DNA of 64,000 nt from contig JAQPZY010001037.1 in the NCBI GenBank assembly GCA_029931535.1, positions 970,001 through 1,034,000 on the forward strand. The letters run 5' to 3'. This DNA comes from Margaritifera margaritifera. Its lineage: Eukaryota; Mollusca; Bivalvia; Unionida; Margaritiferidae. Under the pieces are notes generated by a model. It saw nothing but the letters and a program-made list of their open reading frames with translations. It was not told the DNA's origin and did not search any database. Position 1 is the stretch's first letter; each line of letters begins with the position of its first letter. The position numbers and the translations under genes are program-made. Shown piece after piece: positions 37,619 to 50,779 of the stretch.

Positions 37619-39054
37619 CCCTTTCAGTACAAGTTTTACGTTTTAATAATGACATCATTCAAAGCGCACGTGACCTTTTCTGTAATATTTAAAGAATGCA
37701 CGAATAAGCAAAGCCGCGCCGACGTAAATGGCCGAATGGCCGCACACGTCGTTAATTTAACAACCAACCAACCAGCAAAGCCGCAAAGCTAGGTATAGCA
37801 AGGCTATGGTTCAGTGACATGATGGCCCGTTTGCCTGACTGCCAGATAAAACAATCTATTTTGCATTACATTAGTAAAGAGTATGCAAAATAATTTATGG
37901 TGTCGGAGTCTGAAATCGACTTTGTCACATTGGCGAGACTAAATATAATAAAATGGTCCCCAATAGTACAGTCCGATTAAAGAGATTGCTTTTATAAACA
38001 AATGCTGAATAAAGGCGATTAACTATAAATTGGAGTCTGTATGGTGGGCAAGGAGGGAAATGGAACATTGATAAACTGTGTGTGGCCCAAATCTGCACAA
38101 ATGAAGTGAGATGCATTCGTCCAGTCATCCATGCTGGTTGTATTGGATTATGATGAAAGGACATTTAATGGATATATAGACTAGACACCCTTTTTCAAGG
38201 ATTATATGCATGTGCGTGCCTGTCCAAGTTACTAAAGAGAAGAAAAAGTAGAATCAAAATAGCGAGGGTAAAATATGAAGGGAGCTGCATATGTCCAATC
38301 AGTCTTGTTGGTTGTCTTATACATGATCAAAGGGAATATAATGTATGTGCATACATACAGACGTCATGCACGATATAGTGTCATTTATACCAATAAAATG
38401 GAACATAAATTAGTAAATTGTTTTGTCAATTTTTAAAAACCCACAAAAAACAGCAACAACAAAAGACACGACCAATTATATAACGGGGCGACTGTTTGGA
38501 AGGAATCACCAAAGTAACATGCTTGCATGTTTACACGCGCATTTTCATAGTAGTTATTTTATACCAATCGAACTGCACGTTCTTTGTATTATTTCATTTT
38601 TGGGATCATCTAATTTGTGTATGTGTGTCATTGTATTGTGACTTTGATATAATGTATAGGGACAATGGTATTTTCGCAATGTGCTAGTCGCGTTCATCCA
38701 GATTCATGCGTGACTGCAAGATATACCCGACCGAAGACTCTCAGTTAGTGCACATCTTGGAATACATCTCTCGAAGTAACGAAAGAGTCTAGTTGAACAA
38801 GACTAGCACAGTGTGTGCTTTACGCCATCTTGAGTTCCGAGTAAATAAACTTTGTCGAAGAGTCCAGTACTTAAATATGGCAGTCGATTCTCATATTATT
38901 TCTTGTTTCTGTTTTTCTCCCCATGGATTCCGGCACAAAAATGGAAGCATGTTCGGTGAATAACTTGCAATTACTGGGGTTTATGTTGGTAGGTGGACAG
39001 ATGAAGAATATGTCATAGCGAACACATTGCAACTGGAATAACCTCTTGTTTATT

Positions 39055-39487
39055 GACTCGTTCAACTGGGATGCGATCTGTCATCATTCTTTTTCTTGCA
39101 GACTATCGGACTCGTTCAACTGGGATGCGATCTGTCATCATTCTTTTTCTTGCAGACTATCTGACTCGTTCAACTGGGATGAGATCTGTCATCATTCTTT
39201 TTCTTGCAGACTATCGGACTCGTTCAACTGGGATGCGATCTGTCATCATTCTTTTTCTTGCAGACTATCTGACTCGTTCAACTGGGATGAGATCTGTCAT
39301 CATTCTTTTTCTTGCAGACTATCTGACTCGTTCAACTGGGATGCGATCTGTCATCATTCTTTTTCTTGCAGACTATCTGACTCGTTCAACTGGGATGAGA
39401 TCTGTCATCATTCTTTTTCTTGCAGACTATCTGACTCGTTCAACTGGGATGCGATCTGTCATCATTCTTTTTCTTGCAGACTATCGG
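39055..39487. repeat. 54-bp tandem array, 8 units, each with a splice-acceptor-like tract
   Basis: Units begin GACTCGTTCAACTGGGATG and end CATTCTTTTTCTTGCAGACT plus ATCG or ATCT. From unit 3 onward GATGAG and GATGCG types alternate, giving a 108-bp higher-order period. Because 54 is a multiple of 3 and no stop is present, two frames stay open (183 and 148 codons), but the single-copy equivalent in copy A (29490-29540) is not an ORF. CATTCTTTTTCTTGCAG looks like a strong 3' splice site in each unit. Confidence 0.95.
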
Positions 39488-40699
39488 AGCGTTGTGTAGT
39501 CCTACCAAGCGTAGCTTTTCAAGTTACTACTTTCCGAGTAGATTGCATAGGTAACACTAAACAGTTTCGTATTTTTGGCCATGGGGCAAATTGTTGATTG
39601 AAGATGCATCTATATGGTTATATATCGTTTTTGTTGTAAATAAGGTACAAAACTTATAACATTGTAATGTTATTATTCCAAGTTAGGTCTGTCGATACGC
39701 GCAGGAACAGAGGATACAGAAAACTCGCTCAAACGCGTACTCAAACTGGTAGGTACATCTACCAACCTATATATAGCTACTAATCAGCCAACCTTCCTAC
39801 CAGCCTACCTACCTACCACACAACTACCTATTCACATGCCTACCTTCCTACCTACCTTTCCTATATTTATATACCTACAATTAGTATATAAGTGACATCG
39901 GGTTGCATTTCCACAGGTGTCTACATTTAATTCTCACAAAATCGGGCTGGTTATGGCTGGTTTAACGTCATGTACTTGTGTGACGTCGCTAGTACTCAAA
40001 ATCGGGATTTCACGTGTCGCTTGAGGCCCTTTTTTTTCATTTCATTTTTGGTATTCGGTATAGCAATTCATCATATAAGAATAGCAATAATACTAGGGGA
40101 CTTTGTGCAAACGTTTGTGGCGCACGTGATTTTTCCCACATTGCGATTGATGCTGAACAGACAAGAGAATTTTATTTAGCAAATTGAGAGATTCCGCATT
40201 TGAGGACTTTACAAATAAATTCTGGCGGTATCTTATAGATTCCTTATATTCTGCAGCTTTTTATTGCACATAAAGATAGCTTATCAGTCATCATGATTAT
40301 TCTCTATGTATACCTTATAAATGAGCCTTTCTTTGTTTCAGATGAAATGGTACAGACTTTTCCAGGTTTCATTTGAATCATCTTGGAACGGAAAGGTATC
40401 AAAACGCTTTATTTACCTCTCGTCAGGATATGGAAAACAAGGCGTAATTAATAGATAAGTAAATTTATTTAGTCAGGATATGGAAAACAAGGCGTAATTA
40501 ATAGATAAATAAATTTTAATAGTATCTATTCAGCTATCCATCTATTTATATACAAAGACGCAATATGGTTTCATTTAGAGCTTATAAATCATCTAGAGCT
40601 TAACATTTTATCTCTGTATTTAAATATATAACAACAAACCTTTTAAATAAAAAACCTCCTATCTCCATTTCTGGGTCTTAAAATCAATATATCCTGTTG

Positions 40700-40965
40700 A
40701 TGAAAAAAAAAAAATTTTTTTTTAAACAAAACAGAGGATGGAAAAGAGATAGTTGAGGGTCACTCGCAACTACTTATGGATAACCAATCACACACTATTA
40801 CAATCAAATGCACAATTCCAAACAAAGAAGACAAGGAAAAAAGATAGATGAGGGTCACTCTCACTTACTTATAGACAAACAAACACAGACGCACCGACAC
40901 CACACATACAAACGAAACAGAGGGGGAAAATGGGATAAGTGAGGGTAACTTACACCTATTTATGG
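40700..40965. repeat. Tandem repeat of about 100 bp, 3 diverged units
   Basis: AAACAGAGG, GGGATAAGTGAGGGT-type, CACTCTCACTTACTTAT and AAACACAC phrases recur three times. Confidence 0.7.
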
Positions 40966-41029
40966 TCAAGTAAACACGCATCATTATTAATAAATAAACA
41001 AATAAACATTCTTATTAGCAACCAAACAA

Positions 41030-41700
41030 ACATACAAACACTTCCTTACAAAGACACAAACACATCCTTACAAAGACACAAACACATCCTTACAAAGACA
41101 CAAACACATCCTTACAAACACACAAACACATCCTTACAAACACACAAAACATCCTTACAAACATACAAACACATCCTTACAAACATACAAACACATCCTT
41201 ACAAACACACAAACACATCCTTACAAACATACAAACACATCCTTACAAACATACAAACACATCCTTACAAAGACACAAACTCATTCTTACAAACACACAA
41301 ACACATCCTTACAAAGACACAAACACATCCTTGCAAACATACAAACACATCCTTACAAACATACAAACACATCCTTACAAACACACAAACACATCCTTAC
41401 AAAGACACAAACACATCCTTACAAACATACAAACACATCCTTACAAACACACAAACACATCCTTACAAACAAGCCAACACACATTCTTATTAGCAATCAA
41501 ACGAAGAAAAAAACATCATTGCAAACAAATGGTAGGGGACACACATTATTATTAATAAATAAACAAACAAACATTCTTATTAGCAACCAAACAAACATAC
41601 AAACACATTCTTACAAAGACACAAACACATCCTTACAAACACACAAACACATCCTTACAAACATACATACATATCCTTACAAAGAAAACAACACACATTC
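41030..41700. repeat. 22-bp minisatellite, about 20 units plus a second short block
   Basis: ACACAAACACATCCTTACAA(AG/AC) repeats from 41038 to 41470. The flanking phrase AATAAACAAA(T/C)AAACATTCTTATTAGCAA occurs before it (40990) and again at 41555, followed by a smaller array to 41690, so the whole block was itself duplicated. The 184-codon ORF is an artefact. Confidence 0.93.
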
Positions 41701-42364
41701 TTATTAGCAATCAAACAAAGAAAAAAACATCATTGCATACAAATGGTAGGGGACCTTATTAATAATGCATATATGCAGACATGCAATCGTATATGTCAAA
41801 CGAGATGAGCGGGTGGGTACGAGTACAAACAAATACATACACAAACCCACATACACACCAACATACATACATACATACAATCATACTGGTTGATGGGAAT
41901 CGATAAATTGATGAAGATCTGAGCATGAGTGGACCAATAGGATGGAAAGGTGGACAAAAACATACTTAATTACAGACAATAACATTTTTTTACACAATCC
42001 ATTACATCTCCTTACCAACACCACACCTAGATGCAAACAAAGATGGGGTAGGGGTTGGATTGTAATTATGTGTTAGTGACCATCATGTAAATATAATTTC
42101 TCTCGTCAGCTTTGTTTGTAAGGTGGGTATCCGATGTTAAAGATGTGTCCTGGATTTTAATTACGTGTGTTAGTGACCATCAAACAAATCTCCTTTCCCT
42201 CATCGATTTGTTTACATGTATGGGTATTTGTCTTTAAGCACACGTGTGGGCCTCTAATAATAAACGTTAGTCCTCATAACTCTCCAAATATTTTACAGCC
42301 CCCTTGCACACGAGTTTGTATGTGTGTTTGTGAGCGTTGGTCAATATGGGTGAGTACTGGTAAG

Positions 42365-42472
42365 TAAGAATGTGTGTTTGTCAGAAAGAATGTATGTTGG
42401 TCAGTAAAGAAGTGTGTTGATCAATAAGACTGTGTTGGTCAGTAAGGATGCGTGTTTGTCAGTGAGTGTTGG
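42365..42472. repeat. Minisatellite of about 23 bp, 4-5 units, inverted relative to 41.0 kb
   Basis: GTCAGTAAGGATGCGTGTTT and variants repeat. The reverse complement resembles the AAACACATCCTTAC core of the 41-kb array, so the two arrays are inverted copies of one theme. Confidence 0.7.
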
Positions 42473-42872
42473 TCTTGTTTTGTTGTTTTAGGCAAAGTTT
42501 CATTTGTATGTATGTATGTATGTATGTTTGTATGTATCATGATTCCTTCCAACTTTCTTAAACTATGTATATATATATATATGTGATGTGCCTTTCTTTC
42601 ATAAATACACGCATACAAATTCTTCTTTTCTGTTGTGTTTTGTTTTGATTTGGCAAGGAATAATTCTTCCACTCAAGGACCATCTTAACTATCTCTGTTG
42701 TGGTAGTGACGCATAGGGATCCATCAATGTACATACGTATATCTGTGCCAGACAACCCAGCATAGTTGGCGTGGCTTTCCTTGTATCTTTTTGATAGATT
42801 AATTTGTGATAATGTCATGATAATATTCGCTCATGGTATACTAACTTTTATTTGATTGTATTCTCTCGCACT

Positions 42873-42882
42873 ATATATAGAC
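42873..42882 (+). promoter_or_regulatory. Possible TATA box before a small ORF
   Basis: CTATATATAG lies 55-64 bp before the ATG at 42937, which is a plausible spacing for a TATA promoter. Nothing else supports transcription. Confidence 0.3.
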
Positions 42883-42936
42883 CTGACGTAAAAAGGGAAC
42901 GTCATACAATTCCACTTTGACATTCAACCCGTAAAG

Positions 42937-43149
42937 ATGAAGGAGCAACAAAATATCACACTTCTGATCAGAGATATACAAAACGTGTTTCTAAATTCAC
43001 AACTTCCAACAAGACCTATGGGTAAACTCAACACTGCTCCAGAAATAAATGTGAAGATACCTATTGTATATGTCAAGCGAAAATGTACTGGGACCCAGAA
43101 TGTCCACAACGTCAAGGAAAAGAAAGCCGTTATCCTAAGAACGGAGTAA
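42937..43149 (+). CDS. Small unrecognised ORF, 70 codons
   Basis: Starts MKEQQNITLLIRDIQNVF and is Lys/Val-rich, with one Cys (KRKCTGTQ). The composition is balanced rather than low-complexity. There is no signal peptide, membrane segment or domain I recognise. A TATA-like box precedes it. The antisense 80-codon ORF is an alternative. It may be a chance ORF. Confidence 0.25.
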   Translation: MKEQQNITLLIRDIQNVFLNSQLPTRPMGKLNTAPEINVKIPIVYVKRKCTGTQNVHNVKEKKAVILRTE

Positions 43150-44609
43150 ACAAGGTCTTGATACAAAAGTCAAGACAATGTTTTCTGTGTCACAAGGAAT
43201 GACATTGACCTTCAGAGAGTTCTTTATACATAAGGAAAGGGAAGGAAGAGAAAAAAGAGGAACAATGAGATTTAACAATCAGAAGAAATAGCACCTATGC
43301 CCTCTATAAAAATTAAAATAAGACGCTCATAAGAAAAATGAAGTTTTGGTGAAATGATTGAAATTTCATTGTGATTCCTATTTCCCGAGAATATGCAAAA
43401 CGTGGGTGGAAATAACAAATATGCTTGATTTGTTTATTATTATTATTATTATTATTATAACTTCTCGCTGCTATTGACGTTTATAGCTCACTGGGCATGC
43501 GCAAGACAGGTCGAGTCTATTACATCCGTACAAAGGGCGATATGAGTTACCGAATTGCAGTTCAGCAACGAAGTTTTGATACGTTTTCAATAAAATATTT
43601 TCCCTTAGTGTCAGTTTCACCAAATACATCTATTTAGTTATGAATATTTATCATGTGTGCATAGAGTTGTAGTCTCAAGACGATTTAGGGTTTTCTAACA
43701 CTTTTCCAAGTTATCCGCTATCCGACACTGTTTCAACAGTGTTCCATCAGTTTTCCAGCTAAATTCCGACTATACGCGATTTAAGACATCTAAACTCTAA
43801 AGTCCTTGAATAGATACGATTGCATATTATTCGATTTATCGTAATAGACAAGTCCTCGAATCGATACGACTGCTTCATTTTCGGTTTATCGTAATAGCCA
43901 AATTTAGATACTCACATCCTCAAAATAGCAAGACATATATTTCTACCCTAATTTTTGATTTCAGTTTCTTCTATGATTTATTTAGCTTTTATTCTGGAAT
44001 TATTTTTCCAAAAATTGCAATTTTAATAGTTGACAATTTTACGATCTATTCAGCTAATCTGAACTATAATTTCAGTGATTAAAATTAAGACTTCCATTTT
44101 TCGTAACATTGTAAAAATTAGTAATTTCTTTACTTGTATATTTTATCAAGGATCCATTTTCATGAGTTTGAAATATTTGTCTTTTCCAGACTTAGTTACT
44201 GCCCTCTGAGAAGATTCGTTTGCAACTCCTGGTTGTTCAAATGTAAATGAGTTGGCCTTGACGTCGGGATACACTCCATCTATACAGCTTTGTTTGGGTG
44301 ATCATTGGTGACGTGTTCTCAGCACATATCACTTCCTTCTTATTAACTGTGTGTGGTTATTGAATGAGTAAATTTTCTCTTCACATATCACGCCTTTACT
44401 CATATAAATTATGTAAATATTCTCTTCTTATATCGCACTTATTCCATTCTGTATGTATGATCACTGGATGAATATGTTTCTCTTCAAATATTACATTTTC
44501 AAAGATCGAAACTCTCAATTTGATGAATGTCTGCGAGTTCGTCGAGCGAACATAATATTCCTGCATATGGCCTAAGACCACAATTAATGATAAGAATATT
44601 TTTCTGGAA

Positions 44610-45062
44610 GTGGTGAAAATGAAACTTTCCTGTGATGTTGTACAAAGACTTAACACAGACACGCATAAATGTGAGGTTGTGAACAGATCAATCAGTGTTT
44701 CCTTACCTAAAAATGTTAACTATTCAAAACACTTTGAGGCAAGAGTGCATTCAACAATACACAGACTAAATAACAGACTTGGATCATCTCTGAAAACAAA
44801 AGTAAAATACGTGGGAGGTATACTTTCACCAAGTACTCTGAGATCACTGGATCAAAACTGTACCTACCATCATTTGTATCAAAAGTATCCTGACAACAGG
44901 AAATGTGTACTGGAAAGACAGGGATATATGAGACAGGCTCATCTGAGGTACAGAACTCAGCCCGGCAACATGAAGTCTGACTACTGGACAGTCATTCCAA
45001 GGGCGATCACTCCTACGCACAGGTTTACCAGGAGCCAAGGACACTGCAGACAGAAAAGATGA
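44610..45062 (+). CDS. Unrecognised ORF, 150 codons, possibly one exon
   Basis: The longest non-repetitive ORF in the window outside the mobile elements. Composition is protein-like, with regularly placed Cys (LSCDVV, HKCEVV, NCTYHH, RKCVLE) and basic residues. A pyrimidine-rich TTTTTCTGGAAG before 44602 could be a 3' splice site. At the end, the +1 frame stays protein-like past the stop (DDLSPCTEGQCPKDTVKNT), so a frameshift may have removed the true C-terminus. No domain, signal peptide or membrane segment is recognised. A secreted Cys-containing domain or a transposon remnant are both possible. Confidence 0.4.
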   Translation: MVKMKLSCDVVQRLNTDTHKCEVVNRSISVSLPKNVNYSKHFEARVHSTIHRLNNRLGSSLKTKVKYVGGILSPSTLRSLDQNCTYHHLYQKYPDNRKCVLERQGYMRQAHLRYRTQPGNMKSDYWTVIPRAITPTHRFTRSQGHCRQKR

Positions 45063-45299
45063 TCTTAGTCCATGTACAGAAGGACAGTGCCCAAAAGACA
45101 CAGTGAAAAACACATAATACAGAAAGGAAAACTGTCGTGGGGAAATCCGTAGGTAACACAATGCTTGTTATGTGCAGTTGTGTTACCTACTACCACCTGA
45201 TGAGACCTATGGAGAGGTCGAAACAGCTTTCTCAGAATATCAAGACATAAATAAAGAAATAAACAAACAAACAAATATTTTAACATATTCTAAAATAAC

Positions 45300-46860
45300 A
45301 TCAACTGACTGACTGACTGTCTGACACAATTAATTAATGAATGAATGAATGTAGTATTGAATGAATGAATGAATGAAATAGTGTATGTATGCTTTAAGAC
45401 AAAGTTGTCATACCAGCATAGTCAAATAAAATAAAGACCAGGTTTTATTTCTTTCTTCTGTCCTCCTTACTCAACAAACAATCACCAATGCATAAATCTA
45501 TTTATCAATCAATCAATCAATAAACTAATCCCATTTTATCCATGCAACCAGCAAGCCAGCGATGTCATGCTAATGTACATTTCTATATGGATGTAGGTGG
45601 GTGGGTGTGCAGGGCATATAATTATATCTGTAATTATTCCATATCACAATTTCAATTGTAGCATGCAGTTTGGAAATTCACCATGTCCAAAACAATTCCC
45701 ATATCCTATGGGGTACTGCCTATTTGTTGTTGATATGATGGGGTTCCAGGCTGAGGTGATCCGCATTCACACACAAACTATTGTGGCATAAATGCGATGC
45801 ATCTAACTCTTTTGGAATGTTTACACTTCTCATCATTATGATGAATGCCAGTCTATGGACATGTTTCTTTTTCCAAATGTTAGTCTCAGGGTCCCATATA
45901 ACCTATTTGATGTTACATTGCCTGTCCAAAGTATGCAAATACTGTTAGGTGCTGGCAAGAATTGAACAAGATTTTCTCTGACATAATTTCAAAAATACCC
46001 CCCTTTGTAACTAGTATAAGATGTAAAAATACATACATGGTGATAATAATGAGTATCAACCCCACAGGCTCTATACATGTGCATTTTTGTACAAAATTTA
46101 AAAATTTTAATTTTATTTAAAAAATTAATTTAATTTTTTAAAATATTTAAAAACATTTATTTTTAATTTCATAGCTCTATTTTTAAAGTCAATATACACA
46201 AAATGTCAAACTTTCATGCATCTACCTTGAATAATAAACTCAAGATAACAATTTAAACTTTTATAACCTTCCTACTGACAACCCTAAGACCACAATTAAT
46301 TTTCCAATATAGTCTCTACATTTGTTTGTCAGTACTGAACTTTCCACTGTGTCCAAATCCTAATAAATCATATGTTGCTGTAAAGTATCTTCAAAGATGA
46401 ACTCACGCTGAAGTTCTCGTAATAGGTTAACCGGCATTCTTATGAATGGCTTGACTGTAAAGAAAGCAATGTGCAATGAGTCACAGATTTCACTTCCGGA
46501 TCAGCACCAATGCCTCATTACTCACTGTGCACTGTCGCCTAAATACATACAGACAACCACACTATAATGCTCATATTCTAAACAATAACCAATTCCCTTT
46601 AAATCAATACTAAGAATGACTAAATCGAATGCATACATCACCCTCAAATTGAGAGAGGAAAATATATTCTAAAAATAGACTCTGATTCCATATGCCATAC
46701 AGCACTTCAAGCTGCAATCGTATAGGCTACCGTTACAGGGACGTAACTAATTTTTGTATTGGAAACAGTCACAAGATAAGTTATCTCCTCTGATCCATTG
46801 CTATCTTAGTACTTCCAGTTATCATTATTAGCAAGAATTTCAAGCAATTAAACCGTCCTC
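45300..46860. other. Intergenic DNA, short simple repeats only
   Basis: Contains short (TGAA)n-like runs (45330-45376) and AT-rich sequence; no gene is seen. The ORF at 45597-45791 is unconvincing. Confidence 0.4.
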
Positions 46861-46868
46861 TGCTCAAG

Positions 46869-47099
46869 ATGGTCAATTATACTAATAAAGTGAATCCTTG
46901 TAATAACCCCCACCCCCTTTATACACATATTAAAATAGGGAAAGATAAACGTAGTGGGTCTCAAGTCAGACAGATACAGGAAGTTGGTGATATTTTCTCC
47001 TTCACACCAGTGACTACAAACAGGTACAAAAACGGACGATATAAGAAAAATGCCCGAACAACAGATCCAAAGTCAAAGGTCGAATATCCGCCGATGTGA
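46869..47099 (+). CDS. Small unrecognised ORF, 76 codons
   Basis: Polar and basic (YKNGRYKKNARTTDPKSKV). No domain, signal peptide or promoter is seen. Likely a chance ORF or a decayed exon. Confidence 0.15.
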   Translation: MVNYTNKVNPCNNPHPLYTHIKIGKDKRSGSQVRQIQEVGDIFSFTPVTTNRYKNGRYKKNARTTDPKSKVEYPPM

Positions 47100-47379
47100 A
47101 GAATTTATATGAATCGATACGATCGATTATTAATTGATTTATCATTATATAGTTTATTTTCATTTTTGCATATTGAATAAATGTGCATAGTATACATTTT
47201 AAAGTCTGACTATGTCATAAATTTTATCCAGTTTATTACATACAGTTTTTAAAAATAAAGTGTCAGTATTATCTGGTGCTGTTGAATTCGAAGGTGTCAG
47301 AGAAACCAATGTTGCAATTGTTTTGTACATTTGTTATTTTTTCATTTTGTTCCCTTTTTTGTTACATTTGTATTCTATT

Positions 47380-47795
47380 TTTAGTCTAGGCATTTAAGTA
47401 TAAACGTTTATGCTTTTATTTGTTGTCTCTGCTAATTTCGGTGACAGTTTTGTAATTTTAGCAATAATTTTAATCTAGGATATATTTTTTAATCTAATAG
47501 TCCGTGTCTTTTGTAGTCTCCGCTAAGGTCCGAACCAGTTTCGTAATTTTAGAATTACTTTTAGTCTCGGAATTTTTAAGATGAGATATATGTTATTATA
47601 GCTACATATTTAACCATTTTAATATAATATTCTGGGATTTTTCTAATCTCCGCTAAAGAACGTGCCGATTTTGTATATTTGGTATTAATTTCTATCTCGG
47701 GCATTTTAATATAATGTTCCAGCTTTTAATTTCCACTTCAGGCCGTAACAGTATCGTAATTTTTGTATTACTTTAGTCTCGGAGATTTTGATATA

Positions 47796-47883
<88 letters not shown>

Positions 47884-48180
47884 GACTTTTGTGTTTGTTT
47901 TGTTTTATAGTCTCTGCTAAAGAACGTGTCACTTTCGTAATTTTAGCATTAAATTTAGTCGGGAGCATTATAATATAATATTCCATAATTTCGGTCGTCT
48001 CAGCTAAAGTCGGTTTCAGGTTTGTAATTTTAGCATTAATTTTAGTCTAGGACAGAGATTTTAATATAGTATTCTGGGGGTGGGGTGGGGTTCTAGTCTC
48101 CGCTAAAGTCCGTGTCAGTTTTGTAATTTTAGTATTGCTTTTAGTATCGACCATTTTAATATAATGTTCCGGACTTGTTG
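47380..48180. repeat. Degenerate tandem repeat of about 88 bp, 7 units, with a (TA)n insertion
   Basis: TCTCCGCTAAAG, GTGTCAGTTTTGTAATTTTA, TTTTAGTCTCGG and CATTTTAATATAATATTCC recur at about 86-130-bp spacing. A (TA)n run at 47798-47881 with one TC interruption sits in the middle, grown from the unit's own ATATAAT. Confidence 0.88.
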
Positions 48181-48189
48181 TAGCCACCA

Positions 48190-49320
48190 AGAAATTTCGT
48201 GCCTTTAAGTCCCGGTCAGTGGTATGGATGTATATGGCTGGTTGTCAGCAGGTGTGGGTGCTATGTCTCCATAGTGACCCACAATGTTATATTATCATAT
48301 GCCCAATAGTGCCATCCAATGTTAATCCTATGAACATTTTTGACATAAAATTCCCGTAAGGCTTTATCGTGCCATTTTTCAAGACGGCCAGAGGTGGACT
48401 TTCTCCCAATAGTGCCCCTTGTACTACTAAAGTTTTGTAGTTCTTCGGTGAAATATTTGATTTAATCGACATTAGCATGCGAAACGTTTGGAAAGATAAA
48501 TAAATTAAAAACACTTTATGTGTTTTGTTCTGAGGAAAGAACGATTTCGATATGGCGTAGTGATACGTCGAGGCCGCGACGTAATCAAAAGCCATGTCAA
48601 AAAAATTCTTTCCACCGACTCAGAACAAAACACGAATGCAGTTTTTACGACATACCCCCTCTTGTACGCCTTTAAAATATGTTTAGCTTTACAGTAAAAA
48701 TGAACTTCCAAACGAATTGGGATTTTTGAAAGTTCGATTCACTGCGTCTAAAAAAATATCGACGCGCGGACGTCAGAGAAGACACCAAAGTAGTTCCAGT
48801 CTGGGTGTATGCTATGGATCTTCTGATTGAACACCAGTATCAAACGCCAGATCAACCACGTAACATTAAATGGGTATGTAATAACGTACATTACGCTAAG
48901 CATTTGTATTGTAGCGTGATTATATCGGCTTTATTTCTTTTACATGAGCTACTTTTTGACGTCTGCCTTACGAAAACATCGGAATGGCATGTGCTTTCTA
49001 AGTACAAGATTTATCACGTTCAAAATACTTCATTACTATCCACTTTATATAACTTTATCTGTTTTTGATAGTTATAATGTAAAAAAAGGCGAATGATACA
49101 CGGTTGACTGTGCAAAACTCTGCAGGAGCAGTCGGGACAGACTTTGAACCCCCAGGCTCAAACGCTTCCCTCGGGCTCCGGCAGATGTTATCACACGGTA
49201 AACCCATGTATTATTCCTCTAACCACCTGTCGGTGAAATGTATATAATATATTTTAGTAGTGGCATAGAAAAAGGGAACTCCCAGTCCGGAGGGTGGGGG
49301 TGGTGTAGATTGTTTGTCTT
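48190..49320. other. No recognised gene
   Basis: Two overlapping minus-strand ORFs (48287-48711) are open but not recognisable. 49100-49230 is a copy of the dispersed repeat also seen near 30740 and 34400. Confidence 0.4.
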
Positions 49321-49329
49321 TTACGAGAT

Positions 49330-49460
49330 TATGCCGAGGCATGTACATGTGTCTTTAATGTATATGTACATGCGTCTTTAATATATACATGTACATTTGT
49401 CTTTAGTGCACATGTACATTATCACGTATATGTACATGTATCTTTAATGCTTTTTATTTA
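49330..49460. repeat. Tandem repeat of about 30 bp, 4 units
   Basis: ATGTACATGTGTCTTTAAT and variants recur. Each unit has the palindrome GTACATGTAC or ATGTACAT. Confidence 0.8.
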
Positions 49461-50536
49461 TTATAAAACATCTCCATCTATTAATATTATTATTTATGTA
49501 GTTTGTGTCTGATCCGTTATCGGATTTGCTGGCCTCTGCAGCAGTCATATCCGGTGATAAGCAATGTATCCCATAGCAGACCTAAATATTGAACTTCAAG
49601 GGCTAAAATGATTAGTATTTAGCTAAAAACGTGTTTGTGTATCTTTGTGATCAGTTGTTATTTTTGAACATTTTTTTTGCCTCGTGATTCCATTTTAGAC
49701 AAAATACACTTTTTCTCTATGATCGAATTTTTTAATGTGACTGCCCGAAACAATCCAGTGTAAGAATATTAGATGGTATCCGCCTCACACGAAAACGTGC
49801 CAAGGGTAAATATAATTACTTCCCCTGGTCTATCACATTAAAGAGCAAATACAAATATTAAACAATGCAACATATACAGAATGCATAAACATTGGCGAAA
49901 TAAGATTTATTATGATTCGTTACGTACATTGTTACAAAACAGAACTAGGATTTTTGGGGTCAGTGAAACTTAGAATAGGCTTGGCTCGTGCCTCGATTGA
50001 TATTAAATCTACAAATCTACTGGACAAAAGAAAACAAAGATTGGCCCAGTATAGAGGAGAGAGAGAGAGACTCAGTCAAATTCCCACATATTGTCGAGTT
50101 CCCTAAACCTAGTCAAGATCGAATGAGTTTGAATTATTTCTTCATGTGTATAATGTATACCAGTCAAACTTGCCGTGGAATTGGAAAACTTAGGTTTTGC
50201 TTAAGTGAAATGTTTGCTATAGCACAAGGAAGCAGTTTGAACTAATAGATTACAAATTTGTCCCACGTGGCTGGCGAATTTGTTTAACTTAGCAAAAAAA
50301 AAAAAGCTTATTTGAAACACATCTTAGCTGATTTTTTCATACCGAGTTCTAAAATAAACAAATAATTCATAATTTACATAAGAAAAGAGTTTAATTAAAA
50401 CAACAACAAACAAACAAAATCTTCAATTGATATGTGCAATTACGATGGCTGAGTTCAGTTGAAGTCACTAAATTGCAAGCATCAAGTCGGCTGGAACCTA
50501 CCTAATCATGTACAAATCACGATAAACATAATACTG

Positions 50537-50539
50537 ATG

Positions 50540-50622
<83 letters not shown>

Positions 50623-50625
50623 CAT
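50537..50625. repeat. (AAT)n-(ATT)n inverted microsatellite
   Basis: About 46 bp of TAA is followed by about 38 bp of ATT, forming a near-perfect hairpin. Confidence 0.95.
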
Positions 50626-50707
50626 CAACATGACGACCATCATCATCATCGTTATCATTGTGTATTCAGGGACTATTAGACGTAGAAAATAATGACAAAT
50701 GGATCAT

Positions 50708-50708
50708 A

Positions 50709-50778
<70 letters not shown>

Positions 50779-50779
50779 A
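50708..50779. repeat. (CAT)n microsatellite
   Basis: About 23 pure trinucleotide units. Confidence 0.97.

Noticed and set aside
39046..39597. 183-codon repeat protein
   Set aside because: The unit length is a multiple of 3 without stops, so it is open automatically in two frames; the single-copy paralogue is not coding.
40939..41493. 184-codon repeat protein, or a CRISPR-like array
   Set aside because: It is a 22-bp minisatellite without unique spacers; the ORF reflects the repeat.
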